NCBI GenBank assembly: GCA_023459055.1
Contig: JAEWVR010000039.1
Location: 1-52,866 of the forward strand
Source: Fibrobacterota bacterium
GTDB taxonomy: Bacteria > Fibrobacterota > Chitinivibrionia > Chitinivibrionales > Chitinispirillaceae
Length of the DNA: 52,866 nucleotides
Direction of reading: 5' to 3'
Position 1 is the stretch's first letter; the number at the start of each line of letters is the position of its first letter. Under the pieces are notes generated by a model, which was not told the origin of the DNA, searched no databases, and saw nothing but the letters and a program-made list of their open reading frames with translations. Of the stretch, positions 8,323 through 17,101 are shown piece by piece. The position numbers and the translations under genes are program-made.

Positions 8323-9642
8323 TTATGGCTTATTGACAACTCCTGAAAAGAGCACAAGCCCGTTCTGTCCGGCCCGGATAAAATAGACAAATGGCTTATC
8401 AAGAACGATATCCGGTGAAATTCCTCCACCCGCACACGTTGCAGCACCCATAATTGTGTTTGTTACAGCAACTGCTTTTGTACCTTCCTCATCGGTCTTG
8501 ATTTTAGCATAATGATTTACCGATTGAATATACAGTGGAGTAACTGATTCATCCTTGTATGTTGCAATACCCATTATGTCAGACGTAAATGGATTAAATG
8601 CTTCATGAATACCAAGTTTCTTAAGTGATGGTACCAGGTCAAGATCTGAATCAAAGAAAAATTTTGGCATTCTGAGCGCTCCACTTAAATTTACATTTTT
8701 GGTTGCAATCGCTGTTTGACACAAGCTATCAAGAAATGTTTCTATACTACCCTTGACTGGCATATAGATATCAAGATAGAAATAATCTTTACCTGACGTT
8801 CCGTAATACACTTTTGCATTATGGTATGCACTATCCTTGTATGTCGAAAAGATATAGTCCGACGCCATCATATCAACCATAACTGTTCCATCAGGTGAAT
8901 TGAATGGTTCCCTTTTTGTTTTTTGAATATCAAACGGAGATTTCCAGTCTGCCTCAAAGTAGATTGCATTTACAAGTACAATCGCGGAGTTCTGCTTTAT
9001 CATTGATGGTTTAAATATGTCTGTTACATAATGATTTGTATTTCTGTCAATCCATCCATTGATTACCGCTGATGATGCTATTGTGTTTTGTAAATCAAGA
9101 CCGGCTATCTCAACACCAAACTTTTTATTTATTTCTGTTTTATATATTGGATTCAGCATATACCGCATCGAATCGATCCAAAGAGCATCTGCGCATTGAA
9201 GAATAACACTGTTGTCACCATTAAGAAGATCTCTGAGAGCATTTGCCGCCTGATCAATGGCAGCCTGACCACCAAGAGCCTGCAGCAACTCCTGTTTTGC
9301 GGTACCACTTGTACCGGCAGTTATAGCAGAGAGGTTTCTGCTCACACTAAACGGACTTATCACCAGATTTTTATTGACATTTTCAGAATAGACGGACTGG
9401 GTCAGTTTAACTGCAAAGGTATTTATTGCAGTATTGTATTCAGAAGAAATATATGCCTGAACAGAATCGGGTGTTGCGTTGTAAATAAATGAGGTCTTGT
9501 TATTAGTGATATTGCGCGAATCGTTCCTGATTTCATCATGAGTATCAACACACCCGAAACATATGAGCATTAGAAAAAGCCCCAGCAATACATAAAATTC
9601 TTCACGAATCCTACAAGCCAGATAAACGCGATGCTCTGCCAT
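8323..9642 (-). CDS. Secreted serpin (serine protease inhibitor family I4)
   Basis: 439 residues with an N-terminal hydrophobic segment (FYVLLGLFLMLICFGC), either a signal peptide or a lipoprotein signal with a poor lipobox. The serpin core is recognisable: NLVISPFSVSRNLSAITAGT, LVNAIYFEADWKSPFD, and the C-terminal KPFVYFIRAGQNGLVLFSGVV. The hinge of the reactive-centre loop, DEEGTKAVAVTNTIMGAAT, has the small residues needed for loop insertion, so it is probably an inhibitory serpin. Counting from the hinge places P1-P1' near Ala-Thr, which would favour elastase- or subtilisin-like proteases. It likely protects secreted enzymes or the cell surface. A subtilase is encoded at 45-47 kb, but no direct link is shown. 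Confidence 0.93.
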   Translation of the reverse strand: MAEHRVYLACRIREEFYVLLGLFLMLICFGCVDTHDEIRNDSRNITNNKTSFIYNATPDSVQAYISSEYNTAINTFAVKLTQSVYSENVNKNLVISPFSVSRNLSAITAGTSGTAKQELLQALGGQAAIDQAANALRDLLNGDNSVILQCADALWIDSMRYMLNPIYKTEINKKFGVEIAGLDLQNTIASSAVINGWIDRNTNHYVTDIFKPSMIKQNSAIVLVNAIYFEADWKSPFDIQKTKREPFNSPDGTVMVDMMASDYIFSTYKDSAYHNAKVYYGTSGKDYFYLDIYMPVKGSIETFLDSLCQTAIATKNVNLSGALRMPKFFFDSDLDLVPSLKKLGIHEAFNPFTSDIMGIATYKDESVTPLYIQSVNHYAKIKTDEEGTKAVAVTNTIMGAATCAGGGISPDIVLDKPFVYFIRAGQNGLVLFSGVVNKP

Positions 9643-9779
9643 TTATATCATCCTTTCTGAATGTTTTTTCTAACCGGAAACTAACGTTTCTATACTATAA
9701 CACATCAGGATGCTTGGATCGATCAATTTTTGTCGTGATATCACACAATGTTCTGCGCTTCGAAACAAACGTCTATTTT

Positions 9780-9825
9780 ATAAAATAAACAAGGCGCAGC
9801 CGGATTAGTACCCAGCCACGCCCTT
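9780..9825 (-). terminator. Rho-independent terminator of the xylanase gene
   Basis: Read on the minus strand, AAGGGCGTGGCTGG pairs with CCGGCTGCGCCTT (G-U pairs allowed, one bulge) across a short loop, followed by a T-rich tail. It starts about 30 bases after the xylanase stop codon. Confidence 0.75.
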
Positions 9826-9856
9826 GCACAATTTCATTGATCAAACAGATCAGATC

Positions 9857-11122
9857 TTAAAAGATAACACTTTTGCTGATATTTCCTGCCGCTGTTTTTA
9901 CATTGACAAGATACATACCGCTCAAAGAATTGTTCAACGCGACACAATCATTACCTTTACCTGAAAGTGTGCCTCTGAATACTACCGCACCGTTAAGTGC
10001 AACAAGTTCCATCTGCGCATTCTCATTAAGTCCGTTGATAACAATCTGCTTCTTTCCGATTATGGAAACATTGACTTTGCTGGTTATGCCATTCACATGT
10101 GATGTCTGAGATACGCCAGTAGCACCTTTTAAAAAATTTGGAAAATCGTTTGGCGGGTTTGGATTCTTTGCAACATAATCTTTAAGCCATGTTACCGCCG
10201 GACGCTCTGAGGTGCCTTTAAAAAGCTCTGTTCCTTGACGCCATGTACTTGCCATTCCCCAGTAAGTTATACCAACAATTTTTGGATGATTCCAGAACAT
10301 TGTAAACTGTTCCTTCATAATACTGGCTTGTTTAGTATCGTCACTTTGCTGAATATCATATTCTGTAATAAAAATCGGCAGTCCCAATGAAGCCAGCTTG
10401 TCAATGTTACTTTTTACTGTTGAGGTTGATAATCTCCATGCATCATGAGCCTGACATCCGATCGCGTCAATAGGAGCTTTGGCTTTTATCATTGCTTGAA
10501 CAAGTTTGTATGTCCAGTCAACCTGGTCACCATACTCGCAATTGTTATAATCATTATAGATAAGAATTGCTTTAGGCCATCTCTCACGTGCCATTTGAAA
10601 TGATTTGATAATCCAGTCAAAACCGGTAGAACCATCTCCACCCAACGCATTTTTAAAAGGTGCAGGAGCATGACCCGGCTGCGCCTCATTAACAACATCA
10701 ATCATGGGACAATCCGGATATTTAGCTTTTACAGCATCCATCCATTCTGTAATCTCTTTTAACTGATCAGCCTGAGATAAACTGGTTATCCATGATGGAT
10801 ACTGGCTTCCCCAGACAAGGGTATGAAACTTCCAGAGAATGTTGTTCTGTTTCGCAAAATTGTAAACTTTATCACCAGTCGCCCACGTCATAGTATTTCG
10901 TTTATCTTCCACCGATGCCCATTTGTGCCCATTCTCAGCTGTGATCTGATTCCAATATGTTAAAAAATCGCTACGGACATCACCCTGAGCACCTGTTGTA
11001 ATATTACCAAGGAATTTGTTAGCACCTTTAGCTGGTTGCGCTATTGATAACGCAGGAACTAAAAGCAATCCTCCGAGCGCTGCGCAAGTTAAGGACCGCA
11101 GATTCAACTTTCGTAAAGACAT
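9857..11122 (-). CDS. Secreted endo-1,4-beta-xylanase, GH10, with C-terminal sorting domain
   Basis: Cleaves internal beta-1,4-xylosidic bonds of xylan. The start at 11122 (MSLRKLNLRSLTCAALGG) is preceded by GGAGG six bases upstream and opens a good signal peptide. A longer reading from 11179 is not supported. GH10 landmarks: ITAENGHKW (substrate-contact loop), the acid/base Glu in IDVVNEAQPG (about residue 146), and the nucleophile Glu in FITEYDIQ (about 254). The last ~75 residues (VSIIGKKQIVINGLNENAQM through MYLVNVKTAAG) form a beta-sandwich sorting domain like those of T9SS/Fibrobacter cargo. No carbohydrate-binding module is seen. Monocistronic, with its own terminator. Confidence 0.95.
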   Translation of the reverse strand: MSLRKLNLRSLTCAALGGLLLVPALSIAQPAKGANKFLGNITTGAQGDVRSDFLTYWNQITAENGHKWASVEDKRNTMTWATGDKVYNFAKQNNILWKFHTLVWGSQYPSWITSLSQADQLKEITEWMDAVKAKYPDCPMIDVVNEAQPGHAPAPFKNALGGDGSTGFDWIIKSFQMARERWPKAILIYNDYNNCEYGDQVDWTYKLVQAMIKAKAPIDAIGCQAHDAWRLSTSTVKSNIDKLASLGLPIFITEYDIQQSDDTKQASIMKEQFTMFWNHPKIVGITYWGMASTWRQGTELFKGTSERPAVTWLKDYVAKNPNPPNDFPNFLKGATGVSQTSHVNGITSKVNVSIIGKKQIVINGLNENAQMELVALNGAVVFRGTLSGKGNDCVALNNSLSGMYLVNVKTAAGNISKSVIF

Positions 11123-11757
11123 ACAATACCTCCATTTAATTTTACCCATCGTGGAAAGCTCTATTTCAAACCACCACATTTTGTTTGTCGGATTTAGTTA
11201 AATGAGTAAATAAGCCTACCAGCTGCATCCCCCTCAGCCCCCCCCCGAAGCATCGTAGAATTCAATTATCTCATGTATTGTTTAATATACAGCGAATTTT
11301 CAAAAAAGCAGAAAAAAAATCATGCATCTAAACAGATTGTTGCTCTCTACTTTTTAATTTTTCCCCGATATCATCATTTATTTATCTTAATTATCAATAT
11401 CTTATGATGCGTACTGCTCTTTTACCGGTGGTGCTTTTTACTTGAATTAAATCTTATCAATTTGTAATTACTGATCTTTATCAGGCTGAAACCACTTCTT
11501 TACACAAATGAAGTAAGACCCATAAATCTGTATTGGGTATAACTTTTTGCTACAATTATAACATTGCCAGTATAGTCCCCTAACAAATTATTGTGCAAAA
11601 TGCAATAGTTTTATAATACTTAAAATATGGCTGGGCACAAAACGATTTATTATCAGAAGTCATTTAAATCATACAGGAATAATCCGGCATTTACAAAGCG
11701 TGAATCACCAAATTATCCGGAAGTGAATTAATGATAACATTAACAATGGACAAGGTC
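11123..11757. other. Long AT-rich intergenic region with a C9 homopolymer
   Basis: 635 bases between the xylanase start and the end of the redox operon. It must contain the xylanase promoter. A run of nine C at 11238-11246 lies about 120 bases upstream of the xylanase start. I see no gene, no tRNA, and no GCGAACA box here, unlike in front of some neighbouring glycosidase genes. Confidence 0.6.
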
Positions 11758-12873
11758 TCAATCATCGCTGATTGTTCTGATTATACGCTTGTTAAAAAAT
11801 GAGAGAACCCTTACGCAGCTGCTTTTTTGGGAGCCTGATATAGATAATGCTTTACCGGATACGGTGAATTCCCGGTAAGATGTAACACCCGGAAATCTGG
11901 ATTGTTCTTTATTAATACTGTTTTGATCGAGTGTATGCACGGATGCAATCGGACCCAGTATTCCGTTAACATCTGTATTTAAAACTTTTGTATCCAGATT
12001 ATCAAGTACTATAACACCGTGCAGTGATGATATATACGAAGCATTTTGTTTCCATCCACTGACAATAATACCGGTACTGTCGAATTCGAGTAACTGAACC
12101 CCGCTTGACCCCATGCCACTTCCGTGTCCCTGCCAGTTGGTTACCACAACGTTTCCATTTTCAAGTACCTGAAAACCACCAAAGAAATTTGGTTTAACTG
12201 CTGTCAGTGACGCATCTTTGGGATTTTCAGGAAACTTCCTGATTACCTTTGAATTTTTGTCAACAACGACAATCTGTGCTCCGTAACCTGTTGACACAAT
12301 AGTATTACCACCCGGCATTCTCACTGCCTGGTATGGAGAACCTCCGACATTTGCCTCCCATATCTTTTTTCCTGTACTATCAATCTCATACACCATACCG
12401 GCATCCTTACCACCAACAAGAAATGTTCTTTTGACGGTTGCCCTGATAATCCTCAATGTAATCGCAGGCTGTATTGATATTGTTCCTTTACTCTTCCCGC
12501 TTGCTATATCAATAATACTTATTTTAGGAACCGTTCCGTCAATGCCGGCATAGGTCTCCTGATCAGAAATACGGAAAGCTGATTGAATCTGTGAACCGAT
12601 TGCTACTTTTTTTGTCTGCTGATGTGTCAACAGGTCATACTCCTCGTAACCGGACCCATTTGAAACCATCAGTTTATTATCACCAACAAGCTGCATATCT
12701 CTGTTTGAAGATACCGGAATACTCCAGTTTTTAGTGGTATCATGTAAATTGACATAGTGAATTTTCTGATTACCTTCATCTGCAAGCAATAACCGGTGTT
12801 TCATCGGTGGAATTACCTGCTGTGCTCCTGCTGAAAAAATTGACATTACAACAACAGATAGTACTTTAATCAT
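11758..12873 (-). CDS. Secreted PQQ/NHL-like beta-propeller protein, last gene of the redox operon
   Basis: 371 residues with a short signal peptide (MIKVLSVVVMSIFSAGAQ). The body is made of repeated four-strand blades of the kind MVYEIDSTGKKIWEANVGGSPYQAVRMPGGN and FQVLENGNVVVTNWQG, typical of PQQ-like or NHL-like propellers. No CXXCH haem motif. It follows ccsA by 41 bases on the same strand and is probably the eighth and last gene of the cluster. It could be an accessory or scaffold subunit of the predicted complex, or a quinoprotein-fold sensor. Specific function not recognisable. Confidence 0.75.
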   Translation of the reverse strand: MIKVLSVVVMSIFSAGAQQVIPPMKHRLLLADEGNQKIHYVNLHDTTKNWSIPVSSNRDMQLVGDNKLMVSNGSGYEEYDLLTHQQTKKVAIGSQIQSAFRISDQETYAGIDGTVPKISIIDIASGKSKGTISIQPAITLRIIRATVKRTFLVGGKDAGMVYEIDSTGKKIWEANVGGSPYQAVRMPGGNTIVSTGYGAQIVVVDKNSKVIRKFPENPKDASLTAVKPNFFGGFQVLENGNVVVTNWQGHGSGMGSSGVQLLEFDSTGIIVSGWKQNASYISSLHGVIVLDNLDTKVLNTDVNGILGPIASVHTLDQNSINKEQSRFPGVTSYREFTVSGKALSISGSQKSSCVRVLSFFNKRIIRTISDD

Positions 12874-12914
12874 AACTATTCCCTATTCGCCATGCAGACA
12901 GTTTATCGATTTCA

Positions 12915-14807
12915 TTATTTAACTAAAGGTCCGGCCCTTCTTCGCCTGATTGCAACCAATGACAGGGTGATACCAATAAACAATACTTCAAACAATGATA
13001 CACCAATCAGCATCCCGAGCCCGGAATAGGTAAACCCGTATGAATGAAGTCCTACGCCAAGAAGATTTACCCCTACCCAGGCAAGCATGACCATGATAAC
13101 ACATGCAACAGCGCCTGCCGATGTCAATTCCGGGCCAATTATACGATTTTTCCTTGAATGCACAATAAGGGTTAACCAGATAATAATCAGTAATGCACCA
13201 TTTTCCTTTGGATCCCATCCCCAGAAACGTCCCCAGGCCTGATCTGCCCACATTCCACCCAGAACAGTTCCGGTAACTGTAAAACCAAGCCCGACAAGAA
13301 GAAACAGATAGACTGCAGCATCAGTTGTGTCAAGCTTCTTTTTGTCAGTATTTCTGATTCGCTGGATAAGATACATATGCCCGAAAATACCTGCAATGAG
13401 GCATCCTGCATACCCGATTGATATTGTTACAATATGTGTAGTAAGCCAGAAACCGGAATTCAATACAGCAGCAATAATCCCGAAGGTATCACCATTCACA
13501 ACATATCGTCCTGATATATACAGAAAGAGAAATCCTCCCAATGATGCAATCAGGGTTCCGTTACTGTTACGCTTTACAATTTCATAAATAAGACCAAGAA
13601 TAACAATAACCCACGCAACGAAGATAAATGTTTCATACAGGCTTGCAAGCGGAGGACGCAATTGAATAAGTATCCTCATGAAAAGAGCTATACTCTGGAT
13701 GGCTGCCGAAAAAATCACTAACAGAAAACTACATTTACGGCATATGCCCGAAGTAGAAAACATACTTAACAATACAAGTATCGCACTTATACCAAGCAGC
13801 ATTTTAGCAATAAAAAAGAGATTTACCTTGTTGTACCATACTTCAATCCCGGGATTTGGAGATCCATGGAATTTCTGTGATGATAATTTTTGGACAGCAT
13901 CAAGAAACGCATTCCGGTCATTGTGTACATATGCATTCCGCAATGCGACAAATCCACTGCAACGTTCATCATTAAATGATTCAGCGCCGTTAGTACATAG
14001 AAAACTCCAAAGACTGTACCAGTGAGTACCTGAGCTGTCTCTCTCGCTGTACATCAGGAAGGGCGGCCTATTTTCCATCTGAGTACAAATTCCATACATT
14101 GATCGCACGATCCGCACCACTTCTGCGTCAGTACTGGAAAGTGAATCAAGTTTTTCGCTCTTGATACCTCGCATATATTTTGATAGCACAGTTGAGCGCT
14201 TGACAATATCGCCATATGTATATACCTTGTGTATCTCAAGCTGAAGCGATTCTGCGAGTGCTGAATCATGAACACTGAAATCATCAAATGGATCAAACGC
14301 GCTAAACGCTGCACCAAGTGCATTATACTCCTGCATTGTCAACCACAACTGAAGCACATCCCGTTCAAACAGAAGTAACTCGTTGGGATCTTTTTTTGAT
14401 GCATTTATGGCAATACTCTCAATTTTATCAATAACAGGATACAATTCAACATACCGGTAACGCCGCTTTGGAGGTCCCCCAATCCCTACGGCGTCAAGCA
14501 CATCCGGATTGGTAATCCGGAAAACTTCAACAGTATCAACCTCAGACGGATTAAACATTAATTTTAACAGCCAAACGTTTGCACTCATTCCCTTAATAGT
14601 TTTACGCCCCGAAAACTGTATCAATTTCTTTCGCGCATATGTATCAAGCGGTTTTTCACGGCCATCATCAAAGACAACAATATTCGCACTTTTATTAATA
14701 TCAACGGATTCTATTGCACTGACACTCTGTACTGATGAAATGCACAGTATACCAGGGAATACCAAACAAATCAGAGATCTTCGAATGCCTTTTTTATTGT
14801 GCATCAC
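12915..14807 (-). CDS. ccsA: Cytochrome c biogenesis protein CcsA/ResC-like, with large periplasmic N-terminal domain
   Basis: 630 residues. After a signal-anchor (about 10-32), residues 33-325 form an extracytoplasmic domain beginning near FDDGREKPLDTYARKKL. The rest is a polytopic membrane domain with the haem-handling WWD-type motif AWGRFWGWDPKENGALL and conserved His in THIVTISIGYAG and LHSYGFTYSG. This is the System II (Ccs) haem-channel subunit, which with ResB carries haem outward and ligates it to CXXCH apoproteins. The start is GTG at 14807 (RBS GGAG); an ATG follows at 14804. It overlaps the end of resB by 14 bases. Its place between cytochrome genes implies dedication to them. Confidence 0.92.
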   Translation of the reverse strand: MMHNKKGIRRSLICLVFPGILCISSVQSVSAIESVDINKSANIVVFDDGREKPLDTYARKKLIQFSGRKTIKGMSANVWLLKLMFNPSEVDTVEVFRITNPDVLDAVGIGGPPKRRYRYVELYPVIDKIESIAINASKKDPNELLLFERDVLQLWLTMQEYNALGAAFSAFDPFDDFSVHDSALAESLQLEIHKVYTYGDIVKRSTVLSKYMRGIKSEKLDSLSSTDAEVVRIVRSMYGICTQMENRPPFLMYSERDSSGTHWYSLWSFLCTNGAESFNDERCSGFVALRNAYVHNDRNAFLDAVQKLSSQKFHGSPNPGIEVWYNKVNLFFIAKMLLGISAILVLLSMFSTSGICRKCSFLLVIFSAAIQSIALFMRILIQLRPPLASLYETFIFVAWVIVILGLIYEIVKRNSNGTLIASLGGFLFLYISGRYVVNGDTFGIIAAVLNSGFWLTTHIVTISIGYAGCLIAGIFGHMYLIQRIRNTDKKKLDTTDAAVYLFLLVGLGFTVTGTVLGGMWADQAWGRFWGWDPKENGALLIIIWLTLIVHSRKNRIIGPELTSAGAVACVIMVMLAWVGVNLLGVGLHSYGFTYSGLGMLIGVSLFEVLFIGITLSLVAIRRRRAGPLVK

Positions 14808-15936
14808 AAATCATTCTCCGCTTCCTTTTTCCGGCAATAATCATTAATATCGCATGAAGCAATCCTCCACCGATAATAGTCAGACTGGCAATATATGGGG
14901 TAACTTTGTAGGGATTATATACCACTGAAAAGGATGCAAACGTTCTCCCCTGCTGTTCAGAATATGATGATTGATAAAATGTATAATTTTTATAACGTAA
15001 TGGCTTATTCATGGTAATTACTGCATCCCGTATAAAATTATCACCCCTGATGACAACCTGACTCTGTACATGCTTTAATGTTTGAGTACCCTGATGCAAC
15101 TGTTTTGTGAAATCTTTTAATGTGAACTTCACAGGAAGTTTAATAGTAACCGGTCTTACTTCCACAAGAATGGTTCTATCATCACACTGTATTTTTTGAA
15201 CAGGTGAGGTACTGTTCACGATAAGCGGACTTTTACCTGATGATTGACACGATGTGCCGTACGATAAAACGATCTCTGAATGCTGCCTCGTTCCGTCAAT
15301 ATTATGCATTCCGTTTATGTGCCTGTTTATTGCATCAATCCTGAGTGTCACATCACTAATGGTCACCGATTTACCTTTTCGCAATTTTTTTACAGGGATT
15401 ACTGTATCTGTAAACGCATCACTTGCATCGTGTCCCCGTGCCCAATGAATAGCAAGTTCATCGGTATTAAAATTCATGACCACATCCGAAGTGTCCCCTA
15501 CACTTATCGGCAATATGTATTCATGTGCCATTTCGGATGCCAGAAAAGCTCCGGCAAGCAGCATTGCAACCCCACAGTGAATGATTATTAACCCTGAATT
15601 CTTAAACGGATTTCTTAAAAATCCGGCAGACTGAAGCAAAAGATTGGTTAACAGTATGAGTGCTATCAGTTTAATCCCGGGAAAGGGAATTACCCTGAAA
15701 GCAAGTGAAAACCACGATTCAAAAAAACGTTCACGAGCTGCAAGTAAACCATGAGACGCTTCATATACTGTCCCCGAAATAACTATACAGAGCATCACGA
15801 TAAGACAATACGCCATCAATTTCGGTGATGCAGCTATTGATAACAATTTTCTTAAAACAGTTGTATTCTTTACAAACATAGTTGATCTATCACAAAAATG
15901 CCGGAAATTCTGTGGAATCATCAATGATACCCACAC
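14794..15936 (-). CDS. resB: ResB/Ccs1-like cytochrome c biogenesis protein
   Basis: Up to 380 residues with an N-terminal pair of membrane segments (LMAYCLIVMLCIVISGTVYE, then ALILLTNLLLQSAGFL), a third segment (GLIIIHCGVAMLLAGAFL), a large periplasmic domain, and a final C-terminal membrane segment (YIASLTIIGGGLLHAILMII). This is the ResB layout. It partners CcsA in System II cytochrome c maturation. The given start is a GTG overlapping the upstream gene by 47 bases; an ATG at 15879 (MFVKNTTVLRK) ten bases after that gene's stop is an equally plausible start, though no strong ribosome-binding site precedes it. No ResA-type thioredoxin is encoded nearby. Confidence 0.88.
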   Translation of the reverse strand: MWVSLMIPQNFRHFCDRSTMFVKNTTVLRKLLSIAASPKLMAYCLIVMLCIVISGTVYEASHGLLAARERFFESWFSLAFRVIPFPGIKLIALILLTNLLLQSAGFLRNPFKNSGLIIIHCGVAMLLAGAFLASEMAHEYILPISVGDTSDVVMNFNTDELAIHWARGHDASDAFTDTVIPVKKLRKGKSVTISDVTLRIDAINRHINGMHNIDGTRQHSEIVLSYGTSCQSSGKSPLIVNSTSPVQKIQCDDRTILVEVRPVTIKLPVKFTLKDFTKQLHQGTQTLKHVQSQVVIRGDNFIRDAVITMNKPLRYKNYTFYQSSYSEQQGRTFASFSVVYNPYKVTPYIASLTIIGGGLLHAILMIIAGKRKRRMICDAQ

Positions 15937-17056
15937 CTTCCATCTCTATGAGCCATCCGGGCCTGCACACAGCTCCCTCAACAGGGATACAATGAACATG
16001 TTGCGGTATCCGGGATGTCAGGATATCACCGATACATTGATAATGCTTTCTGTTTCGTAAATATACAAGCAGATACATCATACAATCAAGTGATGCATTA
16101 TGTTTGCTGAGTAACGCTTCAATATTGTCAATAGTTCTCATTGTCTGCTGTCTGATATCATACTCATGAACAATCGCACCAGTTAAATCAATACTTGCTG
16201 TACCGGAAATATGGAGATGTGAACGGTCTCCAAATCTGATCTGCGTACCTCTTTCAAAGGTCACACCATATTGGATAGTTGATGACATGTGGGATAATAC
16301 TTCCATACGCACAATCTGTGATTCACTGATATTTCCAATAGAGAGTGAATCCATGGTAACCAGTGTTTTTGTATCAGCCATTTTCCCTTCAATGCCGGTA
16401 CTCGCGATATATCTAGTTTTATCTGTCAATCCAATTTTCGAAAAATAATCTTTTCGGGAATCGACCATTCCCTGATAATTATTGTCTACATCGCGTACAT
16501 AGATCCAGGTGCGGATAGTATTCTCCCGAACCGACATAGCCGATCTATTTAGCATCATATCAAGTTTAGAAAAGATACCATTCGTCTGGACAGCACTATC
16601 ATTGCCATCAGATATATTTCCGGCACTCCATAGTAACCGGTAGTTTAATCCCTCTGTCAATAACACATTCCCATTGTGACTGGTACATCCTGATTTATTC
16701 AGTAAGGAATATTCGCTTTTCATATGATAGGACAATATGGAAACCGGTCCAAAAATCGGGCTTTGCTCAATGACAGAAACAGCTCCATTGCAAAGAAACT
16801 TATATATTCGTGATGATCGTAACCGCCCATATTCATTTGATATATCACTAACATAAATCCGTGTAAACTGAAGTGTCGTTTCATCAAGTCCGATTTCGTC
16901 AATTGATTCCATATAGGCATCATACAAATCATCCAGAGCATCCTCATATGTCAATTCATCACTGCTTTTACATACTAAATAGTATTCTGCGCATCCGAAA
17001 TCATTGGTATAGGTTGAATAATTAACATTAATAGTATCTTTTGTTTGTACATTCAT
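15890..17056 (-). CDS. RidA/YjgF-superfamily protein, FkbO/Hyg5 chorismatase-like architecture
   Basis: 388 residues without signal peptide. The N-terminal half (TTLQFTRIYVSDISNEYGRLR; GPVSILSYHM) and C-terminal half look like two RidA-type folds, as in FkbO/Hyg5 chorismatases. Typical blocks are RTWIYVRDVDNNYQGMVDSR, YIASTGIEGK, HISGTASIDLTGAIVHEYDI, and the end VCRPGWLIEMEGVGI, whose Arg corresponds to the carboxylate-binding Arg of RidA. RidA proteins hydrolyse reactive imines; chorismatases hydrolyse chorismate. I cannot decide between these. It is surrounded by resB and the outer-membrane protein in one operon, so its job is probably tied to the redox complex. RBS GGAAGG precedes the ATG. 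Confidence 0.8.
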   Translation of the reverse strand: MNVQTKDTINVNYSTYTNDFGCAEYYLVCKSSDELTYEDALDDLYDAYMESIDEIGLDETTLQFTRIYVSDISNEYGRLRSSRIYKFLCNGAVSVIEQSPIFGPVSILSYHMKSEYSLLNKSGCTSHNGNVLLTEGLNYRLLWSAGNISDGNDSAVQTNGIFSKLDMMLNRSAMSVRENTIRTWIYVRDVDNNYQGMVDSRKDYFSKIGLTDKTRYIASTGIEGKMADTKTLVTMDSLSIGNISESQIVRMEVLSHMSSTIQYGVTFERGTQIRFGDRSHLHISGTASIDLTGAIVHEYDIRQQTMRTIDNIEALLSKHNASLDCMMYLLVYLRNRKHYQCIGDILTSRIPQHVHCIPVEGAVCRPGWLIEMEGVGIIDDSTEFPAFL

Positions 17057-17101
17057 AGCAGCATACCCTTCCTTTAATACTATTTATGTGCCTTTAGTAC
17101 C

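Noticed and set aside
13187..13411. Small frames inside ccsA and similar frames opposite or inside other large genes
   Set aside because: They overlap clearly conserved coding sequence, lack ribosome-binding sites and resemble no family.
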